From: an uncultured Flavobacteriales bacterium
GTDB lineage: Bacteria; Bacteroidota; Bacteroidia; Flavobacteriales; Crocinitomicaceae
NCBI GenBank assembly: GCA_946480085.1
Contig: CAMLHZ010000012.1
Span: forward strand, 1-64,000
Reading direction: 5' to 3'
Length of the DNA: 64,000 nucleotides
Positions within the stretch are counted from its first letter, which is position 1, and every line of letters starts with the position of its first letter. Shown one piece after another: positions 43,576 to 52,521 of the stretch. The position numbers and the translations under genes are program-made. The notes under the pieces are model-generated. The model did no database searches. It saw nothing but the letters and a program-made list of their open reading frames with translations, and was not told where the DNA came from.

Positions 43576-43953
43576 TTAGCTGTCAAGTAACTGGTCTTTC
43601 TGATCCTGTTCATCATCTTTTTTGTCAAACGGATTGATGAAATAAGATAAACCTGTAATTCCGGCCCCGGCTAAAAGTGCTACGTGAAAATAGTTCATAT
43701 TGAGTGTTTTCATAATCACCGCGATGAAAATAACCACGGTTCCAATCCAAAACAGCAGATTAAACTCTTTATTCTTTTCAATAAAAATGCTGAAATAGAG
43801 TTGAAGGATAATGCCCAGGCCTCCAGAAATATAAAGTACGTTCCGCAAAGAAGATTGATAGCCATATGTTTTTCCAGTAATGAGCATTACTGCAGAAACA
43901 AATGCAAGAGCTAAGCTTAAGTTGAAAACGATTTTTATGATTCTTGGAGCCAT
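43576..43953 (-). CDS. Small integral membrane protein, unknown function
   Basis: A 125-residue protein with four predicted membrane segments at about 5-27, 36-56, 65-84 and 88-107, and a charged, acidic tail (DKKDDEQDQKDQLLDS). I do not recognise the family. It starts five bases after the stop of the short DEAD-box-like gene and is thus probably cotranscribed with it. Its stop lies next to a degenerate heptamer array. Short membrane proteins of this kind beside that helicase-like gene may be common in Bacteroidota, but I cannot verify this. Confidence 0.75.
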   Translation of the reverse strand: MAPRIIKIVFNLSLALAFVSAVMLITGKTYGYQSSLRNVLYISGGLGIILQLYFSIFIEKNKEFNLLFWIGTVVIFIAVIMKTLNMNYFHVALLAGAGITGLSYFINPFDKKDDEQDQKDQLLDS

Positions 43954-43958
43954 AGTAC

Positions 43959-44573
43959 TTATTGTTCGTAAACGATTTCTTCGTAATCAAAACAGATTTC
44001 GTCCATGAACGGAGCAATACGATGGTGTTCACCATATTTAACAACCAGTTTCATGCATTTCTCAACACTTTCACAAATACGCTTAACATGTTGCAGGGTA
44101 TTTGGGTTTTTGCTGATCTGATCAACCTCGTCTATGATGATTAGCGACAGTTGATTTATATGTATTCCATTTTGATTATAGATCTCCAACACGCGTTTCG
44201 GGTTCCCAACAATGATATCGGCACCTTCAAAAATGAAATTTCGTTGTTCGATGATTTTTCCGGAATCATTTGCGGGTTCAACAGCAACTTCAGATCTTCT
44301 TGACCAGTTTCTAAGCGCCATTGTGATGCTTTTTACGCGATCATTCGAACTTGTTATCCAAAGAACTCTTGGTGAACCTTCAAAAGCTTGATAGGCTCTT
44401 GATAATGTTGACCAATTCAGAACTAAATCAACTGCAGCAGTGCTTGGAGCAGATAGCAGCAGATGTTTTCCTTGTTTTATTCGTTTGATCAGATTGTATT
44501 CACTTTCAGATGGAGCAATCTTGTCATCTGACAAGGTGTTAAACATTTTCGAATTTAATTCTTCAAATTTCAT
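43959..44573 (-). CDS. Short DEAD/DEAH-box-like protein with degenerate ATP site
   Basis: A 204-residue protein equal to a single RecA-like helicase domain. The Walker A equivalent is KQGKHLLLSAPSTAAVDL, lacking the usual GxGKT. FEGADIIVGNPKRVLEI matches the TPGR region with NPKR, and LIIIDEVDQIS is motif II with DEVD. The second helicase domain is absent, with the frame closing after MDEICFDYEEIVYEQ. I chose the ATG at 44573 because the longer frame from 44600 starts inside a terminator hairpin. It may bind RNA or act as an ATP-dependent regulator; helicase activity is doubtful. Cotranscribed with the small membrane protein. Confidence 0.8.
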   Translation of the reverse strand: MKFEELNSKMFNTLSDDKIAPSESEYNLIKRIKQGKHLLLSAPSTAAVDLVLNWSTLSRAYQAFEGSPRVLWITSSNDRVKSITMALRNWSRRSEVAVEPANDSGKIIEQRNFIFEGADIIVGNPKRVLEIYNQNGIHINQLSLIIIDEVDQISKNPNTLQHVKRICESVEKCMKLVVKYGEHHRIAPFMDEICFDYEEIVYEQ

Positions 44574-44588
44574 TCTGCTAAAATAAGA

Positions 44589-44625
44589 AAACCCCGACAT
44601 TCACAGTTGTGAATCGTCGGGGTTT
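44589..44625 (-). terminator. Intrinsic terminator of the metalloprotease gene
   Basis: AAACCCCGAC-ATTCACA and TGTGAAT-C-GTCGGGGTTT form a 17-bp stem with one bulged base and a 2-base loop. On the minus strand it is followed by TTTTCTTATTTT-like U-rich sequence. It lies 23 bases past the metalloprotease stop. Confidence 0.8.
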
Positions 44626-44648
44626 CCTGAATATATTAAAAGAAGTTC

Positions 44649-46808
44649 TTAGTAAACTACAACTTTGTGAGTTGTTTTACTTGCACCTTGAACAGCATTG
44701 ATGAAATAACATCCTTTAGCCACGTTCATTGGAACATTAATAGTTTGAGTACCATTTGTGTCTGGAACTTTAATAACGCTTACGATTGCTCCTTTTGTAT
44801 CAAGAACAAACAATTCCATGTTATTCGTTGTACCAGTAACTTCAACGCTTAAGTCACTTCCAGCCGCAATCGGGTTAGGAGATACGTTGATCATTCCTGA
44901 TAATTCAGCATCAGAAACACCCAATGTTCCACTTACATTGAAGTTATCAATGAATAAGTTTGAAGAAACGTCAGATGCTATGAAAGCAAAACGGAAACGT
45001 GTTTGGTCGTCAGATGCGTTTGTTGTGTATGTGAAACTTGCAGTTCTCCACTGACTGTTCATCGTTGGCATGAAGTTGTTGTTTCCAACGTATCCAACTG
45101 TCAATAACTCCTCATCATCGATTAATTTTCTTTGAGTCCAAGTTTGACCACAATCACGAGAAGAGAAAACAACCAATTTTTCAGTAACATCAGTAAGTGA
45201 AGTTCCTTTTGTACCATATGCGTAATCAAAAGATACAGTAACTCCAGTTGTGTTGGACAAGTTGTAAGCTGCAGTAGTCAATGAATCTTTACTGTAACCT
45301 AAACGGTCGTAGTAGAAGTAATCATCAGAGAATTGCTGAGCACCTGAAATGTCTTTCCAGTTATTCAACATATAACAAGGTGAATTATCAACCCCGTTAG
45401 TTGCAATTTTATGGAAATATGCATGATTGTTTTCAGGGTTTTGAACGATCCAGAAATCACTTCCGCTGTTGAAGTCTTCGTTATAAGGACCATGATGCTC
45501 AACCCAATCAGGAGAAACGTAAGCAACATGATTAATTGTTTTAGTCGAAGATCCTGCTGCATTTGTTACAGTAAGAGTTGCAGATTTGAATCCGTACTCA
45601 GAATAAGTAACATTTGGATTTGGAGATGTTGATGTAGCTGGAGTTCCACCTGGGAATGTCCACTCGTATGTATCAACAGTAGCGTTGTAAGAATCGTTTT
45701 TGTAGTTTACTGCGTCACCCAAACAAACCATGTGTTTTCTAACGTGGAAGTCTGCAATTGGAGCACACTGAATAACAGGAGCATCCCAAACTGTACCAGT
45801 TAATACAAGGTTGCTGTCAACCCAAAGGTTATTTCTGTAAGCTGTTTGTTCATTCAATGTGTTTCTCATTTGAGTAACCTGCATTTTAGAGAACATCATT
45901 GAACAGTACGAGTAGTCCATGTAGTTTTGAACTTGATCTACAACGTCTGTAGCCCAGTAGCCACTGCTTCCCTGATCAATATCGCTACACGTATTTGCGT
46001 TTAAATTACAAACACCAGTTGGAGAACCTTTTGTTTCAGGAGTATCCAAAGCAGCATCATCACCACAAGCAACATTGTTTTCGTTGTTATTACCCCAAGT
46101 ATGAGATAATGATAACCAGTGACCGATCTCATGAGTCAAAGCTCGTGATGATCCAGGGTTACTTGTACCAATACTTCCGATGTAATCGTTTAGGATGTAA
46201 ATACCGTCAGCCCAGAAGAAGTTTCCTTCTGTTGAATTCGGGTAGTAAGCATAACCTGCTACACCTGAACTTCCGATAGTGTTCGTTACCCAAACATTTA
46301 AATACTCTTTACGGTTCCATTGGTGCAATTTTGAATAATCGTCACCGAAGTTCGCCATGTGAGTGTAAATGTGTTCGATCCCGTTAGTACAGTTCCCGTA
46401 AGGGTCTAAACCTGCTAGTTTGAATCGGATTTTTGCTGTTCCAACAACAGTGTCGAACGTAGCCACTTGTGAACCAGCATCAGGGTTTGTGTTAGAGTAA
46501 TCCTCGTTCAAAATTGCGACAGCATCAATTACTTGTGCGTCTGTAATGTTTTCAGATCCATACTCATGTAAGATGTGAAATACAATTGGAATGGTGTATA
46601 CAGTCGTATCATCACCGCTTTTGTTTTTACCTGTAGTTTTGCTCTTGTGCAATAAATGGTAGTAATCTGATTCCAATTCTGGGTGTTCTGCCCACAACTT
46701 CAATGTTTGCTCCTTGTAATTTCCACAATTAAAGTGTTTTTCCTGAGCTATTACTGTTGTTGACAAACCCAAAACTGCAAATGCTCCTAAAAGTAGATTT
46801 TTGCGCAT
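44649..46808 (-). CDS. Secreted M43 (pappalysin/cytophagalysin-like) metalloprotease with PKD and T9SS sorting domains
   Basis: A 719-residue zinc protease. Signal peptide 1-21 (MRKNLLLGAFAVLGLSTTVIAQ). The catalytic domain spans about 70-330: the zinc site HEIGHWLSLSH (226-236) with a downstream Met-turn at about Met297 (QNYMDYSYC), and TIPIVFHILHEYG at its start. A PKD domain lies at about 355-435 (YEWTFPGGTPATSTSPNPNV). About 440-640 is a jelly-roll-like region. The C-terminal 80 residues (INVSPNPIAAGSDLSVEV to HKVVVY) are a type A T9SS sorting domain, so it is exported through PorV/SprA and probably cell-attached or shed. Monocistronic with its own terminator. Confidence 0.93.
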   Translation of the reverse strand: MRKNLLLGAFAVLGLSTTVIAQEKHFNCGNYKEQTLKLWAEHPELESDYYHLLHKSKTTGKNKSGDDTTVYTIPIVFHILHEYGSENITDAQVIDAVAILNEDYSNTNPDAGSQVATFDTVVGTAKIRFKLAGLDPYGNCTNGIEHIYTHMANFGDDYSKLHQWNRKEYLNVWVTNTIGSSGVAGYAYYPNSTEGNFFWADGIYILNDYIGSIGTSNPGSSRALTHEIGHWLSLSHTWGNNNENNVACGDDAALDTPETKGSPTGVCNLNANTCSDIDQGSSGYWATDVVDQVQNYMDYSYCSMMFSKMQVTQMRNTLNEQTAYRNNLWVDSNLVLTGTVWDAPVIQCAPIADFHVRKHMVCLGDAVNYKNDSYNATVDTYEWTFPGGTPATSTSPNPNVTYSEYGFKSATLTVTNAAGSSTKTINHVAYVSPDWVEHHGPYNEDFNSGSDFWIVQNPENNHAYFHKIATNGVDNSPCYMLNNWKDISGAQQFSDDYFYYDRLGYSKDSLTTAAYNLSNTTGVTVSFDYAYGTKGTSLTDVTEKLVVFSSRDCGQTWTQRKLIDDEELLTVGYVGNNNFMPTMNSQWRTASFTYTTNASDDQTRFRFAFIASDVSSNLFIDNFNVSGTLGVSDAELSGMINVSPNPIAAGSDLSVEVTGTTNNMELFVLDTKGAIVSVIKVPDTNGTQTINVPMNVAKGCYFINAVQGASKTTHKVVVY

Positions 46809-47134
46809 GTTTTCAAAGTTTATTTTTTTAAAAAAAATTGCATAACCAACGAGTTAACCATGAACAATCATGGAAATCATCAATTATTGCGCGAACAACT
46901 AAGGTTTAGAAAGTTGGCTTTGTTACGAGTTTAATTATCTGAATATCAAACGTTAATGACATTCAATTAACTCTTTTCTAACTATTCCCTGCTATTAACA
47001 CAGCGTAAATATATGTTAAAATTTATGAGATGAAAATTTGATTGGGCTATGATTGATTGAAGTGTATCAAATTTTGTTTAAAAAGTAGCTGAGTGGATTT
47101 AAGAGAATTGATAAAGTGAACAAAAAACTGTGAA
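46809..47134. other. 326-bp intergenic region upstream of the metalloprotease gene
   Basis: AT-rich gap between the metalloprotease start and the stop of the GGGP-synthase-like gene, both on the minus strand. It must contain the protease promoter, but no exact TTG/TAnnTTTG pair is evident. A perfect palindrome CCATGA-ACAA-TCATGG at 46858-46873 lies 50 bases before the protease ATG and could be an operator or leader hairpin. Long A and T tracts surround 46824-46840. No open frame or RNA gene is apparent. Confidence 0.6.
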
Positions 47135-47878
47135 TCAGGATTTAAGTTCGGTTTTTTTACTTTGATATGATGCAATGTCAAGTAAGAAATCAATGCTTTC
47201 TTCGATTTTATTCCCTATTACCACAATGTTAGCTCCTGCATCTGTCAGTTCCTGAATCTTCTCAATAGATCGAATACCGCCTCCAACAATAATAGGAGCA
47301 TCGATTTTTTTATTGATAGATGTTATCATTTGTGCGGGGACCGTGTATTTTGCACCGCTGCCAGCATCAAGATAAACCAGTTTATGTCCGATTAGATTTC
47401 CCGCTTTTGCAGTGTTTAATGCAATATTTACCTGGTCGCGGGGAATAGGAGTAGTTTGACTAACATAGCCTACACTGCTTAATGTTCCTCCATCAACCAA
47501 AAGATAACTGGTTGAAAGAATTTCAAAATCCAAGTCAAATATTTCCTCGGCTGCTGCAATTTGGTGACCGATCAAGTAATCCGGATTGCGACCGGAAATC
47601 AAATTCAGAAATAGCAACCCGTCTGCCTCCTTACTAATTTGATGGCTTGCACCTGGGAAAATAATAACCGGAATTGTTGAATTGGACTTCAGGTAATTTA
47701 CAACAACTTCAATTGCACCGCGGGAAACGGTACTTCCACCAACAAAAAAGAAATCGATTTTTCCAATTACTGCTTTTTCTACCAGTGAACTAAGAAGTTG
47801 TGCCGAATTGGTTTTTTCAGGATCTATTAGCAGTGCAATTTGACCTTTTTTTTGTGCTATCTTATTGATTAGTTGCAT
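47135..47878 (-). CDS. Geranylgeranylglyceryl/heptaprenylglyceryl phosphate synthase family protein
   Basis: A 247-residue TIM-barrel prenyltransferase that joins a polyprenyl group to glycerol-1-phosphate. ALLIDPEKTNSAQLLSSLV at the N-terminus, FFFVGGSTVSRGAIE, IIFPGASHQISKEADGLLFL, YLDAGSGAKYTVP and IIVGGGIRSIEKIQELTDAGANIVVIG are typical of the PcrB/GGGPS family. Such enzymes are known from archaea and from some Bacteroidota, where the lipid product is poorly understood. The start overlaps the upstream phosphopantetheinyl transferase by 17 bases, so the two are cotranscribed. Confidence 0.9.
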   Translation of the reverse strand: MQLINKIAQKKGQIALLIDPEKTNSAQLLSSLVEKAVIGKIDFFFVGGSTVSRGAIEVVVNYLKSNSTIPVIIFPGASHQISKEADGLLFLNLISGRNPDYLIGHQIAAAEEIFDLDFEILSTSYLLVDGGTLSSVGYVSQTTPIPRDQVNIALNTAKAGNLIGHKLVYLDAGSGAKYTVPAQMITSINKKIDAPIIVGGGIRSIEKIQELTDAGANIVVIGNKIEESIDFLLDIASYQSKKTELKS

Positions 47879-48503
47879 GAAGCAGAGTAAATGAGTGATT
47901 GCAAGTTAGGAATAATTCTTCTATTTTAACGAAGGACAAATCAACAATTAGTTGACCATTTGACATTAGTACTGAGCCCTTAAATTCATTCCCTTCCTTG
48001 AAAACTTTAATATCGGTTTTAAAGATCAAGCCATTTCTGTCTGAAAGTTTGTAAAGTGTTTCTTTAAAACTCCATAAAAGTGTCATGTCTGATTCAGACT
48101 GAGTGTCAAAAAGTTTTGATTCCTCTTCCGAGCAGAATTTCGGGGCGAGTTTCACGCTTTTTGGTCCAATAAGTTCTAGGTCAATAGCTACGGGAAAAGA
48201 GCTGCTGAGAGAAATAGCGGTTAAATGGTAAGAGTGTGTGATGCTTAACAGTGTAGGGGTGTTGTTTAGGCTAATGAACGGACTTCCGTGTTCGAGATAG
48301 CTAATTTCAACATTTCCATAAAGTTGATGTTTTAAAAAACGAGATGCGGCGAATTCTAATTTTTTGTTCGAATGATTGATAGAATCATACCGCTTTATTT
48401 CATGAAATGTAAGTGTTTTCAGGTATTGCGGGAGGTTTTCCGGTTGAATTACCATTAAATCAATAATAACGCCATTTAAATTAATAGTAAACTGCTTTTC
48501 CAT
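47862..48503 (-). CDS. 4'-phosphopantetheinyl transferase superfamily protein
   Basis: A 213-residue Sfp/AcpT-type enzyme that moves phosphopantetheine from CoA to a carrier-protein serine. Visible motifs are FISLNNTPTLLSITHSY, VAIDLELIG with the metal-binding Asp and Glu, and LLWSFKETLYKLSDR (the W-x-x-KE-x-x-x-K core). It may activate the fatty-acid ACP or a secondary-metabolite carrier. A TAATTTTG element at 48516-48509 lies six bases before the ATG, allowing a nearly leaderless message. It overlaps the GGGP synthase gene. Confidence 0.88.
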   Translation of the reverse strand: MEKQFTINLNGVIIDLMVIQPENLPQYLKTLTFHEIKRYDSINHSNKKLEFAASRFLKHQLYGNVEISYLEHGSPFISLNNTPTLLSITHSYHLTAISLSSSFPVAIDLELIGPKSVKLAPKFCSEEESKLFDTQSESDMTLLWSFKETLYKLSDRNGLIFKTDIKVFKEGNEFKGSVLMSNGQLIVDLSFVKIEELFLTCNHSFTLLHATNQ

Positions 48504-48678
48504 TGGCTCAAAATTAAAACAGAAGTTACTAACAACGATTTATTTAGGTGTTTTTTTATTGAAATATCAATAAAATCAAGGGTTTAGCGTGTGTAGGTTC
48601 TGAGTGAAAATGTTAACAGAATGCTAACGTTGGAAAAAGCAAGTTTTTTTTAAGAACAATTAACAAATTGATTTTTTC

Positions 48679-48686
48679 TATATTTG
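48679..48686 (+). promoter_or_regulatory. -7 element TATATTTG of the TonB receptor operon
   Basis: TATATTTG is an exact TAnnTTTG and lies 46 bases before the TonB receptor ATG. The upstream -33 region is a T-rich tract with no clear TTG at standard distance. With three large genes behind it, this is the likely main promoter of the operon. Confidence 0.45.
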
Positions 48687-48731
48687 GAGGCTTTGTTACA
48701 CTAAATTTTGATGTATAATTAAACTGTACTT

Positions 48732-51700
48732 ATGTTGCGTAAACTTAACTTGTTGCTTGCAGGTATCTTGTTTACAATGGCTTACAGTTATGGTCAAACC
48801 GGTCTCGGAACCATACGTGGGAGTATTGTAGATAAGGAATCTAAGGAGCCAATTCCGTTCACTACGGTGGCTGTAAAGCAAAGTGGACAACTACGTGGAA
48901 ATGCCACAACGGATTTCGACGGAAAGTTCCAAATTAACTCACTACAACCAGGTGAATATGAGGTCGAGTTTAGTAATCCTGGTGAGGGTTACCAAACACG
49001 CGCTATTTCTGGCGTTGTTGTGAAGTCTGATAGAATTACCTTCTTGGACAATGAAGAAATGGGGCTTCCTGAAAAAGGAAACTTGATTGAGGTAGTGATT
49101 ACTGCTTACCGTGTTCCTTTGATTGAAAAAGATGGTGGGCCGTCTGGTGCGACGATTACTCGCGAAGATATTGCTCGTCTTCCTTCACGTAGTGCTGCTG
49201 GTGTAGCATCTACAGTTGGTGGTGTTGCCACTGATGAGGGATCGGGTTCAATCTCAGTTCGTGGATCGCGTTCAGAAGGAACTTATTTCTACATCGATGG
49301 TGTGAAGGTTCGTGGTTCAGCGAACTTGCCAAAAGGTGCTTTAGAAGAGGTGTCGGTTATTACAGGTGGTCTTCCTGCAAGTTACGGTGACGTAACTGGA
49401 GGTATTATCTCTGTTACAACTCGTGGACCTTCAGCTAAGTACTTCGGTTCAATTGAGGGAGTAACTTCTGGTTTCTACTTTAAAGGAGCAGATCCAAACG
49501 GATACGATGGAAACGTTGTTGGTTTGGATAAATTTGGTTACAACCTTATTGAAGGATTGTTGTCAGGTCCGCTTTTGATGAAGAAAGATTCAACTGGAAA
49601 GAAAACAAAACCAATTTTAGGTTTCTTACTTTCGTTGAACTACACAAACGAATTGGATAACCGTCCTCTTAATGGTGGTTCGTACCGTGTTAAGAAAGAA
49701 GTGCGTGATGAATTGTTGCAAAACCCAATTCGTCCTAGTACTACCGGAACTTCAACTTACCACAACGCTTACTTCTTAAGAGCAGAGGATTTTGAAAAAA
49801 CACCTTGGAGAATGAACGCTGCAACACGCACGTTGACTGCTTCAGGTAAAATTGATGTGAATACAGGACCATCAGTGAACTTAACGTTTGGTGGATCATT
49901 GAACTTCAACGGTGGAAGTAACTACGATTACAACAATTCACTGTTGAACTTTACAAACTACGGAGTTTACAAACAATTGGATTACCGTGTTTACGGACGT
50001 TTCACTCAACGTTTCACTAACAAAGAAGAGGGAAGCAGCTCTAAAATTAAGTCTGCATTCTACTCATTGATGGTGGATTACTCTAACTCTCAATCTGAGT
50101 CTTACGACAAAAACCACAAATGGAACTTGTTTAACTACGGTTATGTTGGTTCATTTGACAGAACATTTGTTCCTACTTACGAATTCGTAGATGGAAACCG
50201 TGTTCATAATGGATTTGCTGAAACAAATGTAAGATACACTCCTTCTGAAGTGAATTCTGCATTAGCAGCGATTACAACTCAATACTTTGATATTTATGCG
50301 AATGATCCTGAAGGTCATACTACAACATTGTTGGAAATTCAGCAAGGTCGTGGTTTGAGAAACGGTGACGTTCCTTCTGATGTTTACGGTATCTGGTACA
50401 ACGTTGGTACTCCTAATAACGGTTTTGCTAAAAGTGAAACAAACCAAATCCGTGCTACGGGTTCTGGATCTGTTAACATTGGTGACCACACTGTATCATT
50501 AGGATTTGAATACGAGCAACGTTTCGATAGAGGTTGGTCAAGTGGAAATGCAGGACCAATTGAAATGTGGACTGTTGCACGTTTGTTAGCTAACAAGCAC
50601 ATTTCTGAGTTAGATTACAGTAAGAGTACTGTTGTTGATTATGGATTCTACCAGGAGATTACTTATGACCGTTTGAATGCAGGTTATGCATACACTTCGG
50701 GAACAGGAACTTATGGTGGTCAGCAAAACAACGACAACCAATCATTCTTTGACTACAATCTACGTCAGAAATTAGGACTTGATGTTGCTGGAACTGATTA
50801 CCTGATCATTGACAAGTACGATCCATCGATGTATAGTTTGGATATGTTCTCACCAGATGAGTTATTTAATCAAGGTAACAACTTCGTTTCTTACTACGGT
50901 TATGATCATACAGGTAAGAAAGTTCGTGGAAACACAGATATCCGTTCTTACTTCAACGATTTTGATGCTAATGGAAACTACAAACGCTTTATCGGTTCAT
51001 ACCAACCAACTTACATTGCTGGTTACTTGATGGATAAGTTTGCTTTCCGTGACATCGTATTCAACGTTGGTGTTCGTGTTGACGTATTCGATGCAAACCA
51101 ACCAGTTTTGAAAGATAAATACTTGGTTTATACAGCTAATACAGTTGCTGAAGCTAGAGCAAAAATGGAAGCTGATCCGGGAACTTACCCTTGGGTAAAT
51201 ATTCCTGCATCAATGGGAGATGATTATGTGGTTTATGTAAACGATGTAAACAATCCAACTGCGATCAATGGTTACCGTAATGGTGATACTTGGTACAATG
51301 CTGAAGGTATCGCAATCGAAGATCCAAAAACAATTCGTGGTGCAGCAGGTATCGCGCCTTGGTTGAAAGATCCGGGAGCAGCAATTAACTCAAAAGTTAG
51401 TGCAGATGCATTTGAAGATTACAAACCTCAGATCAATGTAATGCCACGTGTGGCGTTCTCATTCCCAATTTCTGATGAAGCTTCTTTCTTTGCGCATTAT
51501 GATATCTTGACAAAACGTCCAACTACTGGAGCTCGTTTTAATCCGATTGATTACCAATTTATCGAATCAAGATCAAATACAATTCAAAACCCGAATTTGA
51601 AGCCGGAGCAAACAATTTCTTACGAGATTGGATTCCAACAGGTATTGACGCCATCTTCATCTTTGAAAATTTCAGCGTTCTACAACGAACAAAGAAACAT

Positions 51701-52502
51701 GGTTCAGTTGATGAACGTATTTGAGGCATATCCAAACACATACCGTACGTTCGGTAACCGTGACTTTGGTACTGTTAAAGGTTTGACTGTTTCTTACGAT
51801 TTACGTAGAACAGGAAACTTGAGAATGACTGCAGCTTATACATTGCAATTTGCAGACGGAACTGGTTCTGATGCAACATCTGCAGCGTCGTTGTTAACAG
51901 GTCTTCAGTCAGCTGGTATTCCAAACTTGAGAAACGTGTTCCCTTATTCTTACAACAACCGTCATGCATTCGCAATTTCTGCGGATTACCGTTACGGTGA
52001 AGGATCTGATTACAATGGACCAATGATTGGAGACTTTAAAGTATTGGAAAACACAGGTATTAATATTCAATCGAATATTTACTCTGGATCTTCATACTCT
52101 GGTCAAAATGGAATCACTGGTGATGCATTGTTAAGTCCAAATGCTGCAGGTATTTCGGGAACGTTGAATGGTTCTAATTTGCCTTGGCAATACCGTTTAG
52201 ATGTTCAGATGGATAGAACAATTCCATTGACATTTGGAGAAGGTGACAAGAAAAAAGCAACATTCTTGAATGTTTATTTAAGAGTTACCAACCTTTTCAA
52301 TGCAATGAACGTTCTTGGTGTATACCGAGCAACTGGTAACTGGAATGACGATGGTTATTTGGCTGCTGCACAATACCAATCATCAATTCAAAATCAATTG
52401 GATGAGCAATCATTCAGAGATTATTACATGATGAAAGTGCAGAATCCATTCAACATTAGTGTTCCACGCACCATTCGCTTAGGAGTTAAGTTTGATTTCT
52501 AA
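48732..52502 (+). CDS. TonB-dependent receptor with N-terminal carboxypeptidase-regulatory domain
   Basis: A 1256-residue outer-membrane protein. Signal peptide 1-21 (MLRKLNLLLAGILFTMAYSYG). CarboxypepD_reg-like domain about 25-110 (TIRGSIVDKESKEPIPFTTV). Plug domain about 130-235 (IEVVITAYRVPLIEKDGG, GSISVRGSRSEGTYFYIDGV, GGLPASYGDVTGGIISV). The rest is the beta-barrel, ending RTIRLGVKFDF with the terminal aromatic residue. It is the first gene of an operon with a 1382-residue T9SS-like protein (19-base gap) and a PorV/PorQ-family barrel. Arg is mostly CGT and the codon choice is uniform, suggesting high expression. Ligand unknown. Confidence 0.93.
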   Translation: MLRKLNLLLAGILFTMAYSYGQTGLGTIRGSIVDKESKEPIPFTTVAVKQSGQLRGNATTDFDGKFQINSLQPGEYEVEFSNPGEGYQTRAISGVVVKSDRITFLDNEEMGLPEKGNLIEVVITAYRVPLIEKDGGPSGATITREDIARLPSRSAAGVASTVGGVATDEGSGSISVRGSRSEGTYFYIDGVKVRGSANLPKGALEEVSVITGGLPASYGDVTGGIISVTTRGPSAKYFGSIEGVTSGFYFKGADPNGYDGNVVGLDKFGYNLIEGLLSGPLLMKKDSTGKKTKPILGFLLSLNYTNELDNRPLNGGSYRVKKEVRDELLQNPIRPSTTGTSTYHNAYFLRAEDFEKTPWRMNAATRTLTASGKIDVNTGPSVNLTFGGSLNFNGGSNYDYNNSLLNFTNYGVYKQLDYRVYGRFTQRFTNKEEGSSSKIKSAFYSLMVDYSNSQSESYDKNHKWNLFNYGYVGSFDRTFVPTYEFVDGNRVHNGFAETNVRYTPSEVNSALAAITTQYFDIYANDPEGHTTTLLEIQQGRGLRNGDVPSDVYGIWYNVGTPNNGFAKSETNQIRATGSGSVNIGDHTVSLGFEYEQRFDRGWSSGNAGPIEMWTVARLLANKHISELDYSKSTVVDYGFYQEITYDRLNAGYAYTSGTGTYGGQQNNDNQSFFDYNLRQKLGLDVAGTDYLIIDKYDPSMYSLDMFSPDELFNQGNNFVSYYGYDHTGKKVRGNTDIRSYFNDFDANGNYKRFIGSYQPTYIAGYLMDKFAFRDIVFNVGVRVDVFDANQPVLKDKYLVYTANTVAEARAKMEADPGTYPWVNIPASMGDDYVVYVNDVNNPTAINGYRNGDTWYNAEGIAIEDPKTIRGAAGIAPWLKDPGAAINSKVSADAFEDYKPQINVMPRVAFSFPISDEASFFAHYDILTKRPTTGARFNPIDYQFIESRSNTIQNPNLKPEQTISYEIGFQQVLTPSSSLKISAFYNEQRNMVQLMNVFEAYPNTYRTFGNRDFGTVKGLTVSYDLRRTGNLRMTAAYTLQFADGTGSDATSAASLLTGLQSAGIPNLRNVFPYSYNNRHAFAISADYRYGEGSDYNGPMIGDFKVLENTGINIQSNIYSGSSYSGQNGITGDALLSPNAAGISGTLNGSNLPWQYRLDVQMDRTIPLTFGEGDKKKATFLNVYLRVTNLFNAMNVLGVYRATGNWNDDGYLAAAQYQSSIQNQLDEQSFRDYYMMKVQNPFNISVPRTIRLGVKFDF

Positions 52503-52521
52503 GTAAAAAAATGAAGAGAAT

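Noticed and set aside
44574..44600. Longer start for the short DEAD-box-like protein
   Set aside because: The extension (MSGFSYFSR) is encoded by the left arm of the metalloprotease terminator hairpin.
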